A stretch of 64,000 nucleotides of DNA from assembly GCF_004123905.1 (NCBI RefSeq), contig NZ_MZXW01000038.1, forward strand, positions 1-64,000, given 5' to 3'. This document shows positions 17,274 to 26,368 of the stretch, piece by piece (positions within the stretch are counted from its first letter, which is position 1; each line of letters starts with the position of its first letter). Both the position numbers and the translations under genes were made by a program. Origin of the DNA: Bradyrhizobium betae. Lineage in GTDB: Bacteria; Pseudomonadota; Alphaproteobacteria; Rhizobiales; Xanthobacteraceae. The notes below the pieces were generated by a model that was not told where the DNA came from, did no database searches, and saw only the letters and a list, made by a program, of their open reading frames with translations.

Positions 17274-18452
17274 TCAGCGTTCTCGCTGCCGCGTTATCTC
17301 GCGTTCCTTATTTTGGCTTCGGTCGCCCTTGTCTTCATGGCGTCCAGACCGATGACCAGCTTGAATGGACTCCATAACCGACGCGCGGGCGAACGAATGT
17401 CCCCTTTCGAGGTGTTGGGCAATCCGCTCCCTCGCTGCTTCCCTGATATTTGCACGCGCGGGCTCATTCTGGGGGAATGCATGGTCTAGCGCCTTCTCGA
17501 TGACTGCCATTTGCGATTGGGCTGCGACCAGGTCGGGATCGCGCGCCGCCGTCGGCCTATCGGCGGATCGAAATTTCTCCGCTGTTACCCGCCAGCGGTT
17601 GCGCGACACCTGCCGCCACTCGGTTCGCGCACTCCCCGTTGCTGCATCGACGACTTTGATGCTTTTGAGGATGCGATCGACCCCCTCCCTGCGCAGTTGG
17701 ATTCGGTCGCCGGGGCCTGCCTTGCTGTCGGCGACCGCCTTTTCCAGGCCCACGCCCCACACCTTATGCTGCTGGCCGTTGTCGACCTGGATGGCCACAT
17801 AGGCCGATGTCTCGGCATTTTTCTGATTGCTGTAGGTTGCCCGGCCGAGCTCGATCAGGCGCCCTGAGACGCCTTTGTCGTAGTCAAGCCTTCCCGTGGA
17901 TACGTCCTTGTCTTCAACTGAACGAACCTCCGCCTCATGCGGGCGAGGGTATGTTCGGTTTCGGACGTCTCTTCGGTCGGCCAAAGCCTGCCGATCGAGA
18001 TCGGTCGGCTGATACCCCTGCACTTCGATTCCGCGGGCGCCAGCCTCAAGCCAGGCCTCGCGTCGGAATTCCGCGGAGCCGCGGACGTGGAGTGCCTCCC
18101 ACTGCCGATGTTGCGCCACGCTGACCATGTCGCGGATGACTTCCGCGGCGGCCAGACGCGTGACCAGACGATCTTCGGTGATCTTGAAAGCCAGATACTC
18201 GCCACGCTCGTCGGCATAGAGGCGCGTTTCCCCGCTATGCCGATCTCTTCCGGTCTCATTTGCAACGACGTAATATTTGCGACTGATGCGCTCGGGGAGC
18301 GCATTGTCATCAACTATCGGGGCGGACGACCTGGCGGCTGACGTTGACTTTGCTTCCGCTTGGTCGCCCGATTCGTATTTCCCCGGACCACGCCCTGTGC
18401 GATCTTGCCGTTCAAGGCTGAAGTCCTCGCTGTTGTCACGCGCGTCGTTCAT
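17274..18452 (-). CDS. LPD7-domain protein of the transfer operon
   Basis: A 392-residue hydrophilic protein. Residues about 55-150 match the LPD7 (large polyvalent-protein-associated 7) domain often fused behind relaxases: YYVVANETG, AFKITEDRLVT, then FRREAWLEAGARGIEVQGYQ. The middle carries an RLIELGRATYSNQ/VAIQVDNG segment seen in TraI/TraA C-terminal regions, and the tail is basic and helical. No relaxase histidine triad or tyrosine motif precedes it. It overlaps the end of virD4 by 17 bases, so it is the last gene of the transfer operon. It could be a relaxosome accessory protein, or the C-terminal half of a relaxase whose nuclease is encoded elsewhere. Confidence 0.75.
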   Translation of the reverse strand: MNDARDNSEDFSLERQDRTGRGPGKYESGDQAEAKSTSAARSSAPIVDDNALPERISRKYYVVANETGRDRHSGETRLYADERGEYLAFKITEDRLVTRLAAAEVIRDMVSVAQHRQWEALHVRGSAEFRREAWLEAGARGIEVQGYQPTDLDRQALADRRDVRNRTYPRPHEAEVRSVEDKDVSTGRLDYDKGVSGRLIELGRATYSNQKNAETSAYVAIQVDNGQQHKVWGVGLEKAVADSKAGPGDRIQLRREGVDRILKSIKVVDAATGSARTEWRQVSRNRWRVTAEKFRSADRPTAARDPDLVAAQSQMAVIEKALDHAFPQNEPARANIREAARERIAQHLERGHSFARASVMESIQAGHRSGRHEDKGDRSQNKEREITRQRER

Positions 18453-20382
18453 GCTGCTGCCCGTTCTGCTTGCGGCCGGACCCTCGCGCCGGCGGAATGG
18501 CCTCGGCGTCGATGTAGCTCAGGGTCCACGCCTTTAACTCTTCCTCAGAGAGCCCTTCGAGGTCCACGTCCACGTCGCCGAAGTCGAAACTGGCGCCGTC
18601 AGGAATCGCGGAGGGATCGGCCACCTCCTCGTCTGTCATTGGCCTCGATCGAAACACAGTCCGGAGTTCAGCGACCTCGGACCGAAGCTCTTTGATCTCA
18701 GCCTCAATCAGCGCATTGGAGCGACCTTTGGGCATCTCGGGGGCAGGCGGGGGCAGCAGACGCCGCAGGAATGCCTTGTCTTCGTAATAGACGATCTTGT
18801 CGGCGATAACGGGTGGCAGGCCCGACGCAAGGATGAACGCCTTGGATTTCGGCAAGAGTTTCAACTCCTGCGGCAACATTAGGGCGCGACGATGCTCGGA
18901 GACCGTCTCGCTCATCGAGCGCATCGCAAGCCCTTTTGGTCCGCTGCGGCTGCGCGCCTTCACCGTGTCGTAGCCGATTCGCTCGGACAGCTCATTTGCT
19001 ACGTCCTGTTCCTTCGGCGCAAACACCACCTCGACGGCGTGGTTGGTCATGAAGTTGCGGGCGGCATCGATGCCGTAGATCGCGCGCAGTTGCGCTGGGC
19101 TCTGTATCACGGTGAGAAGGCGGATGCCGTATCCGGCGACGAACGCGACCGATTTCGCAAGCACATTGACATTGCCCAGCGCTGGAAACTCATCAAGCAA
19201 GAGCAGCACCTTGCGATTGAGTTTGGAATTCTGCTCCGGCAGTTCGCGAGTATTGAGATCGACCACCTGCTGGAAAAAGAGATTGAGGAGCGGCGCCATG
19301 CGGTCGAGATTGTCAGGCGTGACCCCAAGATAGATCGACATCGGCCGTTGCCGCAGCTGCCGCAGGTCGAAATCATTGGTCGATGTCGCCGCATCGATGC
19401 GAGGGTTGAGCCAAAGGCCCAGCCTCGCCGTGACCGTCTTGCGCACCGAGTTCATGGTGTTTTCGGAAGCTGCGAGGAAATCGTTTAAGGCCGTGATGCA
19501 GTGCCGCGACAGTGGCGAAGGGCCGGACTTTCGAGCGGCGATGATCTTCTCAAAATGGGACTTGAGGTCAGGGGCCGCGGACAGCTGGTGCAGGATCTCG
19601 CCAATCGTCAAGGGCAAGCCCGGCGTTTCCGCGACATAGCCGCCAATGGCCACAAAAGCCGACCGCGCCGCCTCGAACCAGAATGGGTCGCCGCGGCTTT
19701 CGGCCGGAAACAGCATCACCGCGATGCGCTGCAGATCGTCATAGAGATCGGCGGGATCGCTGCGCACATAACCTAGCGGATTATAGCGTGCCGTGCGGCC
19801 GCTCTCCTCGAGAGGGTCGAACAGATGGACCTCCTGCCCATGCGCTGCACGAAAGCCCGCCGAGCGATCCCAGTTCTCCTTCTTCACATCCATCACGACA
19901 ACTGAATCCGGCCAATTGAGCAGGTTCGGAATGACATAGCCGACACCTTTGCCGGCGCGGGTTGGGGCGTAGACCAGGACGTGTTCCGATCCGCCAAAAC
20001 AGAGCAGTGCGCCGTCTTTGCGGCCGAGCAGCACGCCTTCCTTGGATCGAAGGCCGGCGGCCTTGATCTCGCGCTCCGAGGCGAAACGGGCGCTGCCATG
20101 AAGCGGCAGAGGACGCTGCCGGAGGATAGCGCCGAGCAGGCCAAAGACGACGATCACCCCTGCTAGAGTTGAGAGCGTCAGCCAGCGGTCAAAGCGTGGG
20201 TCAGTGCCGTATCGGGGCCAGCCCGTGGCGATCTCGGACCAATGGATGCCTCCGTCGTGATGCCTGAGCCCGAGCAGCAGAACATTCGAGGCGACCAGCA
20301 GAAACAGCCCAATGGCGCCGAGCGCAAGCGCAGTACCGAGCGCGAGCCTAGTGGGCGTGGTCGCGTTTGCGAACGGGGTCAT
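18436..20382 (-). CDS. virD4: Type IV coupling protein VirD4/TraG
   Basis: A 648-residue coupling ATPase that brings the relaxase-DNA complex to the secretion channel. The start at 20382 gives two N-terminal membrane helices (about 13-38 and 69-88) and overlaps the end of virB11 by 35 bases. Walker A is PTRAGKGV (140-147), Walker B is LLLLDEFPALG (about 393-403), and the VMDVKKENW motif follows. All landmarks are intact. It follows virB11 in the operon and is translationally coupled. Confidence 0.94.
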   Translation of the reverse strand: MTPFANATTPTRLALGTALALGAIGLFLLVASNVLLLGLRHHDGGIHWSEIATGWPRYGTDPRFDRWLTLSTLAGVIVVFGLLGAILRQRPLPLHGSARFASEREIKAAGLRSKEGVLLGRKDGALLCFGGSEHVLVYAPTRAGKGVGYVIPNLLNWPDSVVVMDVKKENWDRSAGFRAAHGQEVHLFDPLEESGRTARYNPLGYVRSDPADLYDDLQRIAVMLFPAESRGDPFWFEAARSAFVAIGGYVAETPGLPLTIGEILHQLSAAPDLKSHFEKIIAARKSGPSPLSRHCITALNDFLAASENTMNSVRKTVTARLGLWLNPRIDAATSTNDFDLRQLRQRPMSIYLGVTPDNLDRMAPLLNLFFQQVVDLNTRELPEQNSKLNRKVLLLLDEFPALGNVNVLAKSVAFVAGYGIRLLTVIQSPAQLRAIYGIDAARNFMTNHAVEVVFAPKEQDVANELSERIGYDTVKARSRSGPKGLAMRSMSETVSEHRRALMLPQELKLLPKSKAFILASGLPPVIADKIVYYEDKAFLRRLLPPPAPEMPKGRSNALIEAEIKELRSEVAELRTVFRSRPMTDEEVADPSAIPDGASFDFGDVDVDLEGLSEEELKAWTLSYIDAEAIPPARGSGRKQNGQQHERRA

Positions 20383-21379
20383 AATAGATTTCCGAGATGC
20401 GGTAGCGGCCGTCTCGCTTCTCCATCTGGACGACGACGTCGACCAGAAGCAGCAGGAGCGAGCGGATATCGTCGCGATGAAGGTCACGGCCTTCCGCGCT
20501 TTCCTTCACCAGCAAGGTCAGTTGCTCGAAGGCAAGCCGGGCGCTGTCGGCATGGACCGTCGTGATCGATCCTGGATGGCCGGAGTTAACATTCCTTAGA
20601 TAGAAGAATGCCGTTCCATCCCGCAGCTCCTGCAGCAGGATCCGATCTGGCCGCATCCGCAAGCAGGACTCAAGCAGTTCGCGCGGTCCAATCTTGGCGA
20701 CGCCCTGCCCGTCCTTGGCATAGAGCAGCCGCACGCAATTCTGATGCGGGATGACAAGCTCGGCGGTGTCCTCAATGGTGATAAGCCGCTCATGCGCTGG
20801 AATTGCCGCGATCAGCGCCTTGGACAGGGTAGTTTTGCCGGAGCCGGTCGCTCCAGAAATGAGAATGTTGCGGCGGCTCCGCACCGCAAGTTCGAGAAAC
20901 TCGCGCCATGCGCCGGCTTCTTTCAAGGCAAGCAAGCGATGCTCGTCAGGGCGGAGCTCGTTCCCCGTGACACGCACCTCCTCGAACAGTCTTGCCTGCT
21001 GGAACGCGTCAAGCGTCATGGTCAGGGTCGATGGCTTGCGGATTGTCAGGCTGATTGTCCCGGCCGGGACAGCCGGGGGGATCACGATCTGACAGCGCTC
21101 GTCGCCGATCAAGCTGGTTGACACCACCGGATGCTCTGGACCGACGTCCTGACGGGTGTGACCGGCGGCGGCAGTTGCCAGATGCGAGAGGTAGGCATGC
21201 GTCAAAGCCGGCGCCTCATGCCGGGTCCAACCGCCCGGCCCTTCCACGAAGATCTCGCCCGGGCGGTTGATGACGATTTCGGTCAGGGTCTTGTCCGCCA
21301 GGTATGGTGCCAGCGGCTCCAGATAGCGCTCTAGGACCAGGCGGCCACCGTCGCGTTCGCTCGATGCACCCGCGCTCAT
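20348..21379 (-). CDS. virB11: VirB11 traffic ATPase
   Basis: A 343-residue hexameric secretion ATPase of the P-type DNA-transfer VirB11 family. The N-terminal domain spans 1-150 and the RecA-like domain follows. Walker A GATGSGKTT lies at 176-184, with IEDTAEL, an LLQELRDGTAF Walker B and the SGHPGSITTVHA histidine box. It lies between virB10 and virD4 and overlaps both. Confidence 0.95.
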   Translation of the reverse strand: MSAGASSERDGGRLVLERYLEPLAPYLADKTLTEIVINRPGEIFVEGPGGWTRHEAPALTHAYLSHLATAAAGHTRQDVGPEHPVVSTSLIGDERCQIVIPPAVPAGTISLTIRKPSTLTMTLDAFQQARLFEEVRVTGNELRPDEHRLLALKEAGAWREFLELAVRSRRNILISGATGSGKTTLSKALIAAIPAHERLITIEDTAELVIPHQNCVRLLYAKDGQGVAKIGPRELLESCLRMRPDRILLQELRDGTAFFYLRNVNSGHPGSITTVHADSARLAFEQLTLLVKESAEGRDLHRDDIRSLLLLLVDVVVQMEKRDGRYRISEIYYDPVRKRDHAH

Positions 21380-22521
21380 TTCGTCACCACAGCCGGGGCC
21401 ACGATGGTTCCAGGGATGGTGCGGTCGAGAATCTGGGTCCGGGTCTCAATTCGCCGAAGTTGGTAAACCGAGGAGAAATCGACGTCGCGGGCAACAAAGA
21501 TGTTCACGAGTTCGCCCTGGTTCTTGTTCAGCGTCGGCGGGATGTTGATCGACTGTTCAACCGCAATAGCGGCGGCGGTGTTGGTGGCGCCCGCGGTGTT
21601 GTTGATCTGGATGGAGCCGTCCTGCATCTGCTGACGACCGATCGATGAGGCATCGCTGACGATCGAGAGCAGCAGCGCCGAGCCGAACCGCTCAAAGAAG
21701 TGAGTGTCGATCTCGCCATCGAAGCCGGCGCGGCCCAGCGCATCGGTGGCCGGCGAGGCCAGTGCTGCAATCACGCCGGTCGGCGTCTTGGCGCGGGTCC
21801 ACAGCACGAACAGGCGTTTTGAACCGCGCCGCACATTGCCGCGGTACTCGCCAACCACTTGCGTGCCCTTTTCCATCAGCACCACGTTGCCGGAGTCCGA
21901 CATCACGTCGCGTATGACGACGCAGGAGACGAAGCCGGCCACATCAGACGACATCGCGGTCTCCAGTACGCACGGAATTGAAGTACCCTTGGTGACCAGC
22001 AGATTGCGGTTGGGAAGCTGCGCGGCGCGCACGCCCTCGATCGGCGTAGGTTTCAGCTTGTCGGCAAGGTCGTTGCGCGGCTCGCCCCGTCCAAACCCAT
22101 AGGGATCGGCAATGACACTTCCGGTCACGCTATCGCGGGCGGGACGCCCGGAAGAAATCGGCCTATTATACGCCAGTACTGGGGCGCGCCGGGCGCTCTC
22201 CAGCAGCTGGTCGGAGGCGGGTGCCGGCGCCGCTGGCGCAGCTGCGACCGGCGTGGCTGCAATTGAAGCCGTGATGATTGGTGCAGACGGCGGTTCCGGT
22301 GCGGGCTCGAACGCCGCCGCCGGCCGGATCATGAGCTTGCGGGCGGAATCGCTCACTGGCTTATCGCTCTTCCAGGTGCTCCAGATGATTAGAAAGGCAA
22401 AAGCGGTCAGCGCCAGCGCGCCGAAGCCGCGCTTGAGCATCGCCGCTCGACCATTGTCCCCGCCTCCCACGGGGGTAATGCCGCGGTCGCCGGCAATCGT
22501 CTCATCGTGATGCTCAGTCAT
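21376..22521 (-). CDS. virB10: VirB10/TrbI channel scaffold protein
   Basis: A 381-residue protein spanning the inner membrane once (about residues 33-46, FGALALTAFAFLII), with a proline-rich periplasmic linker and a C-terminal outer-membrane complex domain (about 165-381). The family landmarks VTKGTSIPCVLETAMSSD and EKGTQVVGEYRG are present. It overlaps virB11 by ATGA and follows virB9 by 11 bases. Confidence 0.94.
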   Translation of the reverse strand: MTEHHDETIAGDRGITPVGGGDNGRAAMLKRGFGALALTAFAFLIIWSTWKSDKPVSDSARKLMIRPAAAFEPAPEPPSAPIITASIAATPVAAAPAAPAPASDQLLESARRAPVLAYNRPISSGRPARDSVTGSVIADPYGFGRGEPRNDLADKLKPTPIEGVRAAQLPNRNLLVTKGTSIPCVLETAMSSDVAGFVSCVVIRDVMSDSGNVVLMEKGTQVVGEYRGNVRRGSKRLFVLWTRAKTPTGVIAALASPATDALGRAGFDGEIDTHFFERFGSALLLSIVSDASSIGRQQMQDGSIQINNTAGATNTAAAIAVEQSINIPPTLNKNQGELVNIFVARDVDFSSVYQLRRIETRTQILDRTIPGTIVAPAVVTK

Positions 22522-22532
22522 GTCGCGCCCGC

Positions 22533-23384
22533 CTATCGTGACTTCAGGGATGGAAGTGATTTCTTCGCCCGCCGCTCGATCGAGGGGCTGGTGGTATTGG
22601 TACCGGGGTTGATCCCCACCGCGTCGAATGCCTCGTTAAAAATGCAGAGCACGTTCTCGCCTTTGCGTAGCCGAAACTCTCGTGCTGTGGCATGGACGAC
22701 CACGAGCTCGCCGCGGACATCCTTGGGCACCAGGCTTTCCGAGCCGTCTGAGTTGATCAGGTAGATCGCCGGAACTTCGCGATTGCCCGCGAAGCGGAAA
22801 GTGGTCTCTTTGCCGTCATCGAACACGGCTTCCGGCTCGAGGTCGATCGATCCCTGCGCCGAAAAGCGCCAGTTGCGCGCCCCATAGGCATGATGCAAGT
22901 CGAAGGTCTGCTCGATCAGCGCGCCTTCCCGCTCGGCGCCGCGCGCGGCGGCTTCCACGCGACGGCGTTCTATCTCGTCACCGGGATAGGCGAAGCGGAC
23001 GACAAAATAACTGTCCGCAAGCGTGGTCTCGGCGATCGACAATTCGAACTGGTAGGACCGCTTGCGGCCGTCGGGCCGGGTGGTCACAACCTGCAGATTT
23101 GTCGGCGGATGCTTTTCCCGTGGCTTAAGGAACAGAATCGAGCCAGCGGGGGCAACCTCCCATGCGACGGAGTCGCCGATCGCGACATGCGCGACCTCCT
23201 CATCCTCGGCAAACAAAATCTGGGTTGAGGCCCGAATGACGCCGTTGACCCGCACCACGTTGGCCGGATCGTAAGTGACCGTGCGCACGCGAGCGTCGTG
23301 TTGACCAGGTGCCGGCTGCTGCAGCGCCAGCACCGGCCCCGCGAATCCCAGCGCAAAGATCATAAAAAGGGCGAAACGTTTCAT
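22533..23384 (-). CDS. virB9: VirB9 outer-membrane complex protein
   Basis: A 283-residue secreted protein. The start at 23384 follows GGAGGT and gives a clean signal peptide (MKRFALFMIFALGFAGPVLA). The N-terminal domain has the LRTVTYDP-like start (VRTVTYDPANVVRV) and FLKPREKHPPTNLQVVTTRP; the C-terminal domain (NWRFSAQGSIDLEPEAVFDD) binds VirB7. It overlaps virB8 by ATGA. Confidence 0.94.
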   Translation of the reverse strand: MKRFALFMIFALGFAGPVLALQQPAPGQHDARVRTVTYDPANVVRVNGVIRASTQILFAEDEEVAHVAIGDSVAWEVAPAGSILFLKPREKHPPTNLQVVTTRPDGRKRSYQFELSIAETTLADSYFVVRFAYPGDEIERRRVEAAARGAEREGALIEQTFDLHHAYGARNWRFSAQGSIDLEPEAVFDDGKETTFRFAGNREVPAIYLINSDGSESLVPKDVRGELVVVHATAREFRLRKGENVLCIFNEAFDAVGINPGTNTTSPSIERRAKKSLPSLKSR

Positions 23385-24052
23385 GGCACGACCTCCGGAT
23401 CGGCGCGATATTCCGAAACTACAAAGCCGAGGGGGTTGATAAGACGGTCGGCGGAGGACATGGGCGCACTGGCATAGGAGAACGTCAGCGTCGAGACCCA
23501 ATGGGTGATGCGGGTTTCCTCGCCCTTGCGGCTCTCCTTCATGAACCGCACGGATGCGACATTGTCGGCCAGCAGCGAGATCGCCTTGATGCGTACCGTG
23601 GCGACCCCGAACCGGCCTTGGACGACCTGCGGGCTTTCGGGATTCGATCCGCGGTACCATGCCGCGAAGCGGGCTTGCTCGCCCGCCCCGGACAGCAAGG
23701 AAATGGTTCGAAAGTTGGCTTCCGCCTCGGGATAGCTGTAGCCCTCGCGTGCACGCACGTAGCGGCCAAGAAAATACTTGGTCACGGCCTCATCGTAGCG
23801 CGCCGGCGTCGATTTAAGCGCGGAGACCGTATCAACAATGCCGGTGGCATTATCGACCCGGATGACGAACGGCTCGACTGTCTTGAGCGGCGCAAGGGCC
23901 GCCACCGCACCGACCGAGGCGGCCGCCAATACACAGGCACCCGCGGCGATCACCCATGCCGTTCGGCGCGAACGATGGGCCGACAGCAACAGATCCTGTT
24001 CCCACCGGCGCGCGTTGTCGAAATAAGTCTTCAGATCATCCTGCCGGACCAT
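23381..24052 (-). CDS. virB8: VirB8 inner-membrane assembly protein
   Basis: 223 residues: a short cytoplasmic tail, one transmembrane helix (about 31-53) and a periplasmic NTF2-like domain. The ATG at 24052 has AAGGAGG upstream; a longer frame exists but has no such site. Family landmarks are PFVIRVDNATGIVD and YVRAREGYSY. It nearly abuts virB7 and overlaps virB9. Confidence 0.94.
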   Translation of the reverse strand: MVRQDDLKTYFDNARRWEQDLLLSAHRSRRTAWVIAAGACVLAAASVGAVAALAPLKTVEPFVIRVDNATGIVDTVSALKSTPARYDEAVTKYFLGRYVRAREGYSYPEAEANFRTISLLSGAGEQARFAAWYRGSNPESPQVVQGRFGVATVRIKAISLLADNVASVRFMKESRKGEETRITHWVSTLTFSYASAPMSSADRLINPLGFVVSEYRADPEVVP

Positions 24053-24053
24053 C

Positions 24054-24353
24054 TCACGCCTCCTTGCCGCAGGCGCGGTAAGAGGCTGCAATGTCCAACC
24101 GAGAGCTCGAATTGGCGGTATGGCTGGATGGCGCTGACGGCCCAATCTCGCCCTTGCGGATGATGGGTGCTGGCCCGGACGGCGGAATTGGCGCTTCGGG
24201 CGCCGCCAGCGGCGTGCCGTTCTCCCAATCCCAAAGTGAACGGTTGAGTGGGCGGCGCGTCAGACCGTCACAGGACGGCGGCCCCTTTGTCCAGTTCGCG
24301 CAGGCCCCAAGCTGCCATGCGATAACGCAAATGATGAATAGTCGACGCCACAT
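24054..24353 (-). CDS. virB7: VirB7-like lipoprotein
   Basis: 99 residues. The N-terminus MWRRLFIICVIAWQLGACAN is a lipoprotein signal with lipobox LGAC. The position between virB6 and virB8 is that of virB7, which pairs with VirB9 at the outer membrane. It is longer than classic VirB7 (40-55 residues); the Pro-rich tail has no assigned role. Assignment rests mainly on lipobox and position. Confidence 0.75.
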   Translation of the reverse strand: MWRRLFIICVIAWQLGACANWTKGPPSCDGLTRRPLNRSLWDWENGTPLAAPEAPIPPSGPAPIIRKGEIGPSAPSSHTANSSSRLDIAASYRACGKEA

Positions 24354-24402
24354 CGTTCTGATGCCCCTGTCTTTCTTGTCGCCTGATGCCGGCGATCCTT
24401 GC

Positions 24403-25389
24403 TTACGCTGTCGTCGTGCCCTGGGATCGGATCCTTCGCATACTGCCGCCCTGCCGGCTGGCTCTGACTGCAGCAAGACCCCGGCTTGCCGACCAGCGTG
24501 CGCCGGCATAAGCGCCGCCGGCTGCGGCCGTGGCATTGGCAATCAGGGGACTTGTGACCAGCCGGCTTGCGAGCGACGCGCCGCCCCCGGCAAGACCGCC
24601 TGCGATGATCGGCAGTTGCAGTGCGATGTATCCGGACAGACCGAGCACTGCGCTGATCGCGACCGCGGCCACCACCATCTCGCCGGCTGTGCCCGCATTG
24701 GCTGCGAACCTGTCGATGAAGCCGCTGACCGTGCTTAACATCAGTCCGACCAGCGCGACCACCAGCACCAGCAGGATTACGAAATTTGCGACCTGCCGAA
24801 GCCAGGCTTCCGTAAACGGCCGCGTCGCCTCAAATAGCCCCAGCGCAATGAAGATCGGTCCGAGCGCGATGACGACGCCAAGACCAACTTTCGCGTAAAG
24901 CAGGATGGCAAACTGCAAGAAAGAACCAACCGCCACGAACACAAGCAGAATGCCCGCAATGAGCGCCGGCGCTACGTCGGTTATTCCTGCTTGATCGTAG
25001 ATCTTGTTGGCAACATCGATCCCTTTCGAGAGAAGCTGATCGAAAGGAGCTCCGGAACTGGTGTTTAGTCCTGAGCCCGCTAATGCATTGCCGATTTCTT
25101 TGGGCAACGAGTCGAAGAAAAGGCCCGTGACGTATTGCTGGAACGCGCTTGAATTGGTCGCGAGCAGAACGACGACCACGATCCTCATCGCCCGCCAGGC
25201 GAATTCCATGATCGGCTCGGAGATTGCGCCGCGCATGACGGCAAAACCGTAGAGGACCACATAGAGCATCACGGCCACGCGCAGCGGGCCATCGATGTAC
25301 GACGCGAGATTCGAAACCGACGTCGACACAAATGCCGTTATCGGTTGCTCGAACTCCTTCAGGAAACTGTCGAAGACGTTTACGTGCAT
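24403..25389 (-). CDS. virB6: VirB6/TrbL polytopic channel protein
   Basis: A 328-residue inner-membrane protein with about six hydrophobic helices. The family signature is RPFTEAWLRQVANFVILLVL near residue 200, preceded by GLGVVIALGPIFIALGLF. The C-terminus is glycine/alanine-rich then basic. It lies between the entry-exclusion lipoprotein and virB7. Confidence 0.93.
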   Translation of the reverse strand: MHVNVFDSFLKEFEQPITAFVSTSVSNLASYIDGPLRVAVMLYVVLYGFAVMRGAISEPIMEFAWRAMRIVVVVLLATNSSAFQQYVTGLFFDSLPKEIGNALAGSGLNTSSGAPFDQLLSKGIDVANKIYDQAGITDVAPALIAGILLVFVAVGSFLQFAILLYAKVGLGVVIALGPIFIALGLFEATRPFTEAWLRQVANFVILLVLVVALVGLMLSTVSGFIDRFAANAGTAGEMVVAAVAISAVLGLSGYIALQLPIIAGGLAGGGASLASRLVTSPLIANATAAAGGAYAGARWSASRGLAAVRASRQGGSMRRIRSQGTTTA

Positions 25390-25400
25390 CGTGGCGGTCC

Positions 25401-25649
25401 TTACTTGATGGCGTCCTTCATCTCTTTGACGAAGGCCTTCTTGCGGGCTTCATTGGCGTTGATGCAGTCGGGAGTTTTCCCGCGCTCGCCCGGATTGTCG
25501 CGGCACGCCTTGAGGGCCATCGCAAGTTCATCCCGATGATCCAGAAACCAACCGACAGTTCTGACATGCTCACCCTCATTGGCGTCGTTGCAGCCCGTAA
25601 GAGCCGCCGCGGCGACGGTGAGGAGAACGATGGCAAGCCTCATCCTCAT
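25401..25649 (-). CDS. eexN: EexN-family entry-exclusion lipoprotein
   Basis: 82 residues with signal peptide and lipobox LTGC at about residue 20. It is followed by the EexN pattern VGWFLDHRDELAMALKACRD and cysteine pairing CRDNPG...DCINAN, then a charged tail. Known EexN proteins reduce conjugation into cells already holding the plasmid. It overlaps virB5 by ATGA, between virB5 and virB6, a frequent position for exclusion genes. Confidence 0.85.
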   Translation of the reverse strand: MRMRLAIVLLTVAAAALTGCNDANEGEHVRTVGWFLDHRDELAMALKACRDNPGERGKTPDCINANEARKKAFVKEMKDAIK

Positions 25650-26368
25650 TGCAGGGCCGCCTTCATTTCATCGATGAGTTGTCGCCGTCTCTCCCGCTCC
25701 CGCTGCCCGTCCATCTCCGCGCGGGCCTGCTGGATCATCGCGAGGCCCTGCATCCGGAGCACATCGTTCTGCAGCAGCGCCTGTTCGGCCTGCAGCCGGG
25801 CCGATAAATCCAATGTCTCCTTGACGTCGGTCGCCGTGCTGATGCGAGTTCTGAGTTCCTCGAGCGCGTCGATACGCTGCGAAGCCGCGTCATAGACCGC
25901 TTGGCCCATGGAGTGCTTGGCGCCGGTCTGCCGCGCGATCCGGTCGAGCTCGCTCTGGTAATAGGAATTGCCGCTGTTACCGGCATAAGCACGGTTCTGC
26001 GACAGATAATGGTTGATCGCGTCGGCGAAGTTGCCGCCACCCTGCCCGGCGACGAGACGTTCGATGTCTGAGAATTGTTGGGGCAGAGTTTTCCGGAACT
26101 GCGGTGTGTTCAAGAGCGACCCGATATCGTTGGCGTTGGTCCGCTTGTTGAAGCTGTCATAGAGCTGCTTGGCCTGGTTCAATTGATCCTGCGCCACCTT
26201 GAGCTGCGACGTCAGGGTATCGACCTGCTTCTTGAGTTCGGTCAGTTGCTCAAACTGCCGCGCAAAGACGTTCGGGTCGAACACAATCTCGGCTGCAGCC
26301 GGAGACGCCATCAGGAGGGCCGCGACTGACGCGGAGGCAAACATCCCCGACATGCGCTCAACTATCAT
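25646..26368 (-). CDS. virB5: VirB5 minor pilus protein
   Basis: A 240-residue secreted protein. The start at 26368 has GGAGGAAAG upstream, overlaps the virB4 stop and gives a signal peptide ending SPAAA. The mature part is largely coiled coil (FEQLTELKKQVDTLTSQLK) and long helices, as in the VirB5/TraC fold. The tail is rich in Gln, Arg and Glu. Confidence 0.92.
   Translation of the reverse strand: MIVERMSGMFASASVAALLMASPAAAEIVFDPNVFARQFEQLTELKKQVDTLTSQLKVAQDQLNQAKQLYDSFNKRTNANDIGSLLNTPQFRKTLPQQFSDIERLVAGQGGGNFADAINHYLSQNRAYAGNSGNSYYQSELDRIARQTGAKHSMGQAVYDAASQRIDALEELRTRISTATDVKETLDLSARLQAEQALLQNDVLRMQGLAMIQQARAEMDGQRERERRRQLIDEMKAALQ

Noticed and set aside
17274..18452. Calling the LPD7 protein a relaxase
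   Set aside because: No His triad or catalytic tyrosine region before the LPD7 domain.
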